From contig NZ_JADKPT010000004.1 in assembly GCF_015351595.1 (NCBI RefSeq), forward strand, positions 62,001 to 126,000: DNA of 64,000 bases, in the 5' to 3' direction. The stretch's first letter is position 1. Each line of letters starts with the position of its first letter. This document shows positions 60,328 through 64,000 of the stretch, piece after piece. Under the pieces are notes generated by a model. It was not told where the DNA came from and made no database searches. It worked only from the letters and a program-made list of their open reading frames with translations. The DNA comes from Flavobacterium sp. LC2016-12 (GTDB lineage: Bacteria; Bacteroidota; Bacteroidia; Flavobacteriales; Flavobacteriaceae). The position numbers and the translations under genes are program-made.

Positions 60328-62388
60328 TTATTTAATCTTCATCAGCTGAATATTGAAATTCAGTAAATCTTTTTTCTTCTCAAAAAATGATTTAGATAAA
60401 ATTAGTTGATAATTACTCATTGCTTTAGACATAACGTCTAAACATTCATTTAGATATTCGTTTTTACTAAAGTAAACCCAATCTTCAGATAAATATTTTG
60501 TAAACAATTCTTTCATCTCGATTGTAATTACATTACTGTAATTTTTGTTTTCCAACATTTCTTCGATTTGTTTTTTAAACTTATCTTCTTCTCTTTTTAG
60601 CAATATCATATTTTTTTCAATCACATCATAGGTGTTTACCTGATGCATAAATTCAGAAGCATTTATCATTTTCACAAAGTAATCAATCTTAACATCAAAT
60701 TCCTTGTCCATTTTTTGCAACTCAGCATAATTACTTTTATACTCTTCCTTTTTATTTTGATTCTTTGCCAAATTCAAAAAATAAAGATAAATCTCAACAT
60801 CATTCTTGGTGATTTGATCTTTAATTTCTTCTAATTCCGTTTCTAATTCATCAATTAATTCTTTAGCATTTTTAGATAAAACTTTGTGCCCATTATATGA
60901 AAATGATTTTATCTTAAAATTACCATCAACAATTTGTTTTAATGTATTAATATCTCTTTCTAATGAAATGGAATTATATACCAAATCTACTGACGAATTA
61001 TTAAACAGTTCGTTTACATCAGAAATTAAGGCTTCCGGCAAAACCGAATCGAAATCAATCTCACCCAGGTTTTTATCATCATAATAACTATTGTAAAAAT
61101 CATTGAATGAGTTTGATAAAAAGTCATTTTCATACTCTTGAAAAAATTTCTCATTTTCATGAAAAACTACTTCATTAGAATAAGTAACCGCAGAAAATAA
61201 TTTATTTGTAAACTTATTTTGCAATTGTTCACCATCTTTAAATAACCCTATTGCTAATGAATTGTTTTCTCCATTAGATTTTATATTCAATTTTTCTAAT
61301 TCCTTAACCCTATCTTCTATACTAGGATGTGTTCCCCATTTATTTTCAATAACCAATTTTGATTTATTGTATCTGGAAAGAAAATCAGGCGTTAACTGTG
61401 GTAAATTATTTTCGACCTCAAGTTTACTTTTTGCAGCAATAAAGTTCATTACAAAAGATTGCTGTGAATAAATATTTTCTGTAGTAACCGAATCCGAAAT
61501 TTTTTTTCCATAATAATCCAACACAGCATTAAACGAATGGTCTGCAAGATCAAGCCTTAACAACGATGTTATCAATGGCTTGGAACCTGTAACACTTGCT
61601 GCAACAGCATCCGCATGAAATTCCATTTGTCTTGACAAAGCGTGATAATTGATATTTACTACGCTATATACCTGTTTCAATACCCATTGAATTCCTTCAA
61701 CAATTTTTATAGCAATTGTTGCAAAAAAAGCAAAGTATGCGTTAACACTTCCCCAACTATTGGCAATTGAGTTATATGAATTATTATCATAAAGCATATT
61801 ATGAATAATTTGGTTTACATTATAAACATAACTACCCACTTTCATACTTCGTTGCGAAAAGTGTCCAAATTCATGTGCCAAAATGGCTTTCAGCTCAACC
61901 TCGGAAACGGAATTTATAAGCCCAACTCCTATTTGTAGATTTTTTTTGATCGGTAAAAACATGCTCCAAAAAGTAGAATCGTAAAAAACCGAGGCATTCA
62001 CTTCTGACGATAAATAAATCTTCTTAGGAAAATCTGTTTTAACTGCACTTACAATTTCATCAATAAAAGCGAATAATTTAGGCTCTTCTTCGCGGGTTAT
62101 TTCTATTAAATGAGAGCGATCAACAGTATGTTTTACAAACATAAATTTAAAAAGAAAAACCAAAACAAGTACGCCCATACAGAGCAGACCTGCACCAATC
62201 ATAATAGTAATAAACATTGGCTTTGCAGCAATAATCATAAAACCTGCATAACCTGCTAAAACGGTAATAGCAATTCCTGAAAGAATTAAGGCGAGATAAA
62301 CAATAAAAAAAAAGATAACAGAAAGAATTGCATTAGTTGTCCTTTTTTTGAAGGTGGCAGAAACCGGAGCTGTGTAATTTTGCGTCAT
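60328..62388 (-). CDS. Membrane-bound M48-family metallopeptidase
   Basis: The 686-residue protein has two or three membrane helices (about residues 20-45 and 60-83), then an M48 zinc-protease domain with HEFGH (His172, Glu173, His176) in LKAILAHEFGHFSQR and the third ligand Glu in QMEFHADAVAAS. A long helical C-terminal region follows (~340-686; e.g. ELIDELETELEEIKDQI). Related to HtpX/Ste24 quality-control proteases. It sits between menI-like and menF genes, same strand. Confidence 0.88.
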   Translation of the reverse strand: MTQNYTAPVSATFKKRTTNAILSVIFFFIVYLALILSGIAITVLAGYAGFMIIAAKPMFITIMIGAGLLCMGVLVLVFLFKFMFVKHTVDRSHLIEITREEEPKLFAFIDEIVSAVKTDFPKKIYLSSEVNASVFYDSTFWSMFLPIKKNLQIGVGLINSVSEVELKAILAHEFGHFSQRSMKVGSYVYNVNQIIHNMLYDNNSYNSIANSWGSVNAYFAFFATIAIKIVEGIQWVLKQVYSVVNINYHALSRQMEFHADAVAASVTGSKPLITSLLRLDLADHSFNAVLDYYGKKISDSVTTENIYSQQSFVMNFIAAKSKLEVENNLPQLTPDFLSRYNKSKLVIENKWGTHPSIEDRVKELEKLNIKSNGENNSLAIGLFKDGEQLQNKFTNKLFSAVTYSNEVVFHENEKFFQEYENDFLSNSFNDFYNSYYDDKNLGEIDFDSVLPEALISDVNELFNNSSVDLVYNSISLERDINTLKQIVDGNFKIKSFSYNGHKVLSKNAKELIDELETELEEIKDQITKNDVEIYLYFLNLAKNQNKKEEYKSNYAELQKMDKEFDVKIDYFVKMINASEFMHQVNTYDVIEKNMILLKREEDKFKKQIEEMLENKNYSNVITIEMKELFTKYLSEDWVYFSKNEYLNECLDVMSKAMSNYQLILSKSFFEKKKDLLNFNIQLMKIK

Positions 62389-62420
62389 TAATTTTATAGC
62401 GATTTGGATTGTAAAATATT

Positions 62421-62849
62421 TTAATCTTTCTTTTTATCTAAAACCATATTAGTCAATTTGCAAAGCGAAATCAAATTTCCGGCTTCATCCGTAATTTTAA
62501 TCTCCCAAAGATGAATACTTCTTCCTTTATGAATGATTCTTGCAGTTCCAAAAACCCAACCTTCACGAATACTTTTTAGATGATTTGCTGAAATTTCGAT
62601 TCCACGAACTTCCTGTTCTCTCGGATCGATAAAAAAGAAAGAGGCTGCACTTCCAACACTTTCGGCCAAAGCGACTGAAGCTCCTCCATGTAATAAGCCC
62701 ATTGGTTGATGAACACTTGGATTTACAGGCATTTTTGCAGTTAAAAAGTCCTCGCCTGCATCTATATATTCAATTTTTAGCGTTTCCATCAAAGTGTTTT
62801 TAGAAAACTGATTGCAACGCTCTAAAATTTGTTCTTTTGTATAATTCAT
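62421..62849 (-). CDS. menI: Hotdog thioesterase, MenI-like
   Basis: The 142-residue hotdog-fold enzyme closely resembles E. coli MenI (YdiI), which hydrolyses 1,4-dihydroxy-2-naphthoyl-CoA in menaquinone synthesis: LLHGGASVALAESVGSAAS with His54 and catalytic Glu63 (same number as in YdiI) and GIEISANHLKSIREG. A general PaaI-type acyl-CoA thioesterase is the alternative. The nearby isochorismate synthase gene favours MenI. First gene of a probable three-gene minus-strand operon. Confidence 0.75.
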   Translation of the reverse strand: MNYTKEQILERCNQFSKNTLMETLKIEYIDAGEDFLTAKMPVNPSVHQPMGLLHGGASVALAESVGSAASFFFIDPREQEVRGIEISANHLKSIREGWVFGTARIIHKGRSIHLWEIKITDEAGNLISLCKLTNMVLDKKKD

Positions 62850-62977
62850 TTAAAATAGGCTTTAAAATCGTAAAATTAAAGAAAAGATAAGATACAAATT
62901 AGAAAATCCAATTCTAATATTAAAAATCATTTATGAACCTGACCCTTTTTTGTTATTTTTACAAAAAAAGATTTTAA

Positions 62978-64000
62978 ATGCGTCACTATTTTGCACTCTT
63001 CTTTCTCGGCCTACTTTTAGCTTTCAGTTCTTGCCGAACTGATTTTGATACCGTTGCCAGCACAGGAGATTTAAAGTTTTCAAAAGATACCGTTTATTTG
63101 GACACCGTTTTTAAGAATATTGGTTCGAGCACTTACCAACTAAAAGTCTATAATAAAACTAAAAACGATATCTCAATTCCGATTATTCAACTCAAAAAAG
63201 GATTAAATTCTAAATACCGAATGACAGTTGACGGAATGACTGGTAACAATGGGAAAATCTTCAATAATGTTACGCTTTTAGCCAAAGACAGTTTGTACAT
63301 TTTTGTAGAGACAACAGCAGATATTACAGATGCTGATCCCACTGATTTTTTATATACTGACGAAATTCAGTTTGACAGTGGAGCGAATCTTCAGCAAGTA
63401 GCTTTAGTAACTTTAATTCAGGATGCTGTTTTTTTATATCCGAAGCAAAATGCTGATGGAACTAAGGAAAAAATTCAAATCGGCGGAAAAGAGGTTGATG
63501 GATTTTATTTAGATGAAAATGATGTTGTAAACGGAAATGAATTAATTTTTACTAATGACAAACCTTATGTACTTTACGGTTATGCCGGAGTTCCCGAGAA
63601 TAAAACTGTAAAATTTGAAGCCGGCGCAAGAGTTCATTTTCATGATAATTCGGGCTTATACATTGGTGACAATGCTTCACTCCAAATTAATGGCGCAGCT
63701 TCAACAACCAACAAACTTGAAAACGAGATTATTTTTGAAGGTGATCGATTGGAGTCGCTTTATTCAGATATTCCAGGGCAATGGAATTCAGTTATTTTTT
63801 CTAATGGAAGCGCAAATCATACTATCAATCATTTAACTCTAAAAAATGCTGTTATTGGTTTAGATTTCCAAAATCCATTTAATACGGTTGAAATAAAGAA
63901 TACTCAAATTTACAATTGTGTCGAATATGGAATTTTAGCAAAAAACACGCATATCATTGGCGAAAACATTGTAATTAATTATGCTGGTTTAGCAAGTTTA
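62978..64000 (+). CDS. Lipoprotein with right-handed parallel beta-helix-like region, 3' truncated by window
   Basis: The frame runs from ATG at 62978 to the end of the window with no stop (341 codons shown). It has a lipoprotein signal (Cys19 in AFSSCRTDFD). Residues from ~200 on carry regular aliphatic/Asn patterns (AGARVHFHDNSGLYIGDNAS, NHTINHLTLKNAVIGLDF, EIKNTQIYNCVEYGIL) typical of a right-handed beta helix. I recognise no named family. Likely a surface or periplasmic lipoprotein. Confidence 0.75.
   Translation, partial: MRHYFALFFLGLLLAFSSCRTDFDTVASTGDLKFSKDTVYLDTVFKNIGSSTYQLKVYNKTKNDISIPIIQLKKGLNSKYRMTVDGMTGNNGKIFNNVTLLAKDSLYIFVETTADITDADPTDFLYTDEIQFDSGANLQQVALVTLIQDAVFLYPKQNADGTKEKIQIGGKEVDGFYLDENDVVNGNELIFTNDKPYVLYGYAGVPENKTVKFEAGARVHFHDNSGLYIGDNASLQINGAASTTNKLENEIIFEGDRLESLYSDIPGQWNSVIFSNGSANHTINHLTLKNAVIGLDFQNPFNTVEIKNTQIYNCVEYGILAKNTHIIGENIVINYAGLASL

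Overview
The window is an AT-rich, gene-dense stretch of a Bacteroidota chromosome, most likely Flavobacterium or a close relative. Support comes from TAnnTTTG-type -7 promoter elements, few Shine-Dalgarno sequences, a Rho factor with a long disordered insertion, family content (DUF3667, DUF4293, DUF2625, DUF4919, BshB1) and dispersed palindromic and short-period repeats between genes. There is one tRNA (His), no rRNA, no CRISPR array and no recognisable transposase. All gene calls come from reading the sequence and recalling families; no database was searched.

Layout. 0-5.3 kb: a sulfur-themed block with the end of a YeiH-type putative sulfate exporter, a secreted sulfatase, then a two-gene family 2A encapsulin operon (an SrpI-like shell and a SufS-type cysteine desulfurase with a ~240-residue disordered N-terminal cargo domain). 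5.4-13.2 kb: DUF1810, ornithine aminotransferase divergent from an Lrp/AsnC regulator, a secreted penicillin-acylase-family enzyme, a dienelactone-hydrolase-like protein, DUF3667 and an M28 lipoprotein peptidase. 13.4-25.7 kb: core genes (rho, a LuxR-type two-component pair, a phosphoesterase, a large SPFH protein, truA, an ABC exporter, an HNH/NUMOD-like protein, dihydrolipoamide dehydrogenase).

25.9-44 kb is accessory in style: many small, mostly monocistronic + strand genes (TPM, arginase-like, lipoprotein carbonic anhydrase, DUF2975 plus a small HTH regulator, three DUF1801 proteins, two SRPBCC proteins, AraC, GNAT, LOG, TlpA thioredoxin and others). Palindromic elements and microsatellites are dense between them, including 14 AAAC units just upstream of a serine-hydrolase gene and a heptamer tract just upstream of an SRPBCC gene.

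44-64 kb returns to housekeeping: a Kef-type antiporter, L-serine dehydratase, panB, an RluA synthase, an aldehyde dehydrogenase, a 1227-residue hybrid histidine kinase, a YpfJ-type metalloprotease, tRNA-His, bshB1, a menaquinone-linked pair (isochorismate synthase and MenI-like thioesterase) around an M48 protease, and a lipoprotein cut by the window end.

The strongest specialised system is the encapsulin/cysteine desulfurase nanocompartment. The most unusual other signals are the two repeat tracts abutting start codons, a perfect 16-bp operator-like palindrome before DUF2975/HTH, a family of GNRA-capped terminators, several structured dispersed elements, and a membrane-anchored SPFH protein whose domain order resembles the major vault protein.
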